A stretch of 5,127 nucleotides of DNA from assembly GCA_937896275.1 (NCBI GenBank), contig CALBMW010000584.1:1-5127 (forward strand). Reading direction: 5' to 3'. Source of the stretch: an uncultured Myxococcales bacterium (GTDB lineage: Bacteria; Myxococcota_A; Bradymonadia; UBA7976; UBA1532). The notes under the pieces were generated by a model. That model saw nothing but the letters and a program-made list of their open reading frames with translations. It was not told where the DNA came from and did not search any database. The first letter of the stretch is position 1; each line of letters opens with the position of its first letter. The translations under genes and the position numbers were made by a program. Positions 4,969 through 5,127 of the stretch are shown here, piece by piece.

Positions 4969-5127
4969 ATGAGTTGGCGACTTGCGACCGCGATCGATCA
5001 GGTGGGTGAGACCGAGACGCGCGCGGTCGCTTGGCAGGCCGGCGGGGCGACGGTCGCCGCCCTGGTCACCGGCGGGGGCGCCAGCGCGGCGCTGACCGTG
5101 CTGCGGGCGCGGCTCTCCACGCGCAGC
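4969..5127 (+). CDS. Unrecognised protein, N-terminal part only (runs off right edge)
   Basis: Fifty-three codons are open from ATG 4969 to the window end: MSWRLATAIDQVGETETRAV, then an Ala/Gly/Val-rich stretch (AALVTGGGASAALTVL) and RARLSTRS. There is no signal peptide at the N-terminus, and the Ala/Gly stretch is too polar and Gly-rich to call as a membrane segment. An in-frame GTG at 4960 is a serious alternative start, because GAGG at 4949-4952 lies 7 nt before it, whereas the ATG has no spaced ribosome-binding site and would fit a leaderless transcript. The gene is divergent from the large lipoprotein gene. I cannot assign a family from this fragment. Codon bias (strong G/C third positions) matches the rest of the window, which supports a real gene. 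Confidence 0.55.
   Translation, partial: MSWRLATAIDQVGETETRAVAWQAGGATVAALVTGGGASAALTVLRARLSTRS

Noticed and set aside
4908..4970. 21-residue N-terminal extension of the large lipoprotein to ATG 4970
   Set aside because: It would overlap the divergent start, place Arg-rich residues before the signal peptide, and lacks a ribosome-binding site, whereas ATG 4907 has AGGA at good spacing.
2238..5009. 923-codon plus-strand open frame opposite the large lipoprotein gene
   Set aside because: Its apparent repeats simply mirror the 57-residue MopE repeats on the minus strand, where the lipobox, cysteines and metal motifs make sense.

Overview
The window is very GC-rich DNA of the kind seen in Myxococcota and related 'deltaproteobacterial' lineages. 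Supporting signs are GC-skewed codons, GTG starts, several secreted lipoproteins with Asp/Ala-rich linkers, and a large lipoprotein with thrombospondin-type-3 and MopE-type motifs. The taxon is an inference from style, not from a marker gene.

Layout from right to left (most of the window reads on the minus strand): (a) 4969-5127, the first 53 codons of an unrecognised plus-strand gene that leaves the window; (b) 4908-4968, a 61-bp divergent intergenic gap with a 6-bp inverted repeat; (c) 4907-2076, a 943-residue lipoprotein made of a lipobox, four Asp-rich calcium-type repeats, seven MopE-type motifs spaced about 57 residues apart, and two beta-sandwich-like modules at the C-terminus; (d) 2075-1574, a 502-bp non-coding gap; (e) 1573-209, a 454-residue lipoprotein with a stalk of twelve pentapeptides and an unrecognised C-terminal domain; (f) 212 to beyond position 1, a second lipoprotein with a similar pentapeptide stalk, whose GTG start overlaps the preceding stop (GTGA).

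The 502-bp gap is the most interesting part. Just downstream of the large gene's stop (1983-2075) I see nothing firm, only a weak GC-rich inverted repeat at 2041-2054. Then comes a tight array of six perfect 21-nt palindromes plus two half-sites (1757-1982). Abutting it is a decayed copy of the sequence just after the large gene's lipobox (1658-1752), in which four of five compared cysteines are lost. Finally comes a leader with an 8-bp hairpin before the next gene. The array therefore sits at the truncated edge of a paralogous gene relic, which suggests duplication, rearrangement and decay at this spot.

The minus-strand genes look like a cassette of cell-envelope lipoproteins. (e) and (f) are probably one operon with coupled translation. 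The large gene may be transcribed separately or may read through the palindrome array. A joint function, such as metal or carbohydrate interaction at the surface, is only an inference. Long open frames on the opposite strand of the coding regions are by-products of base composition.
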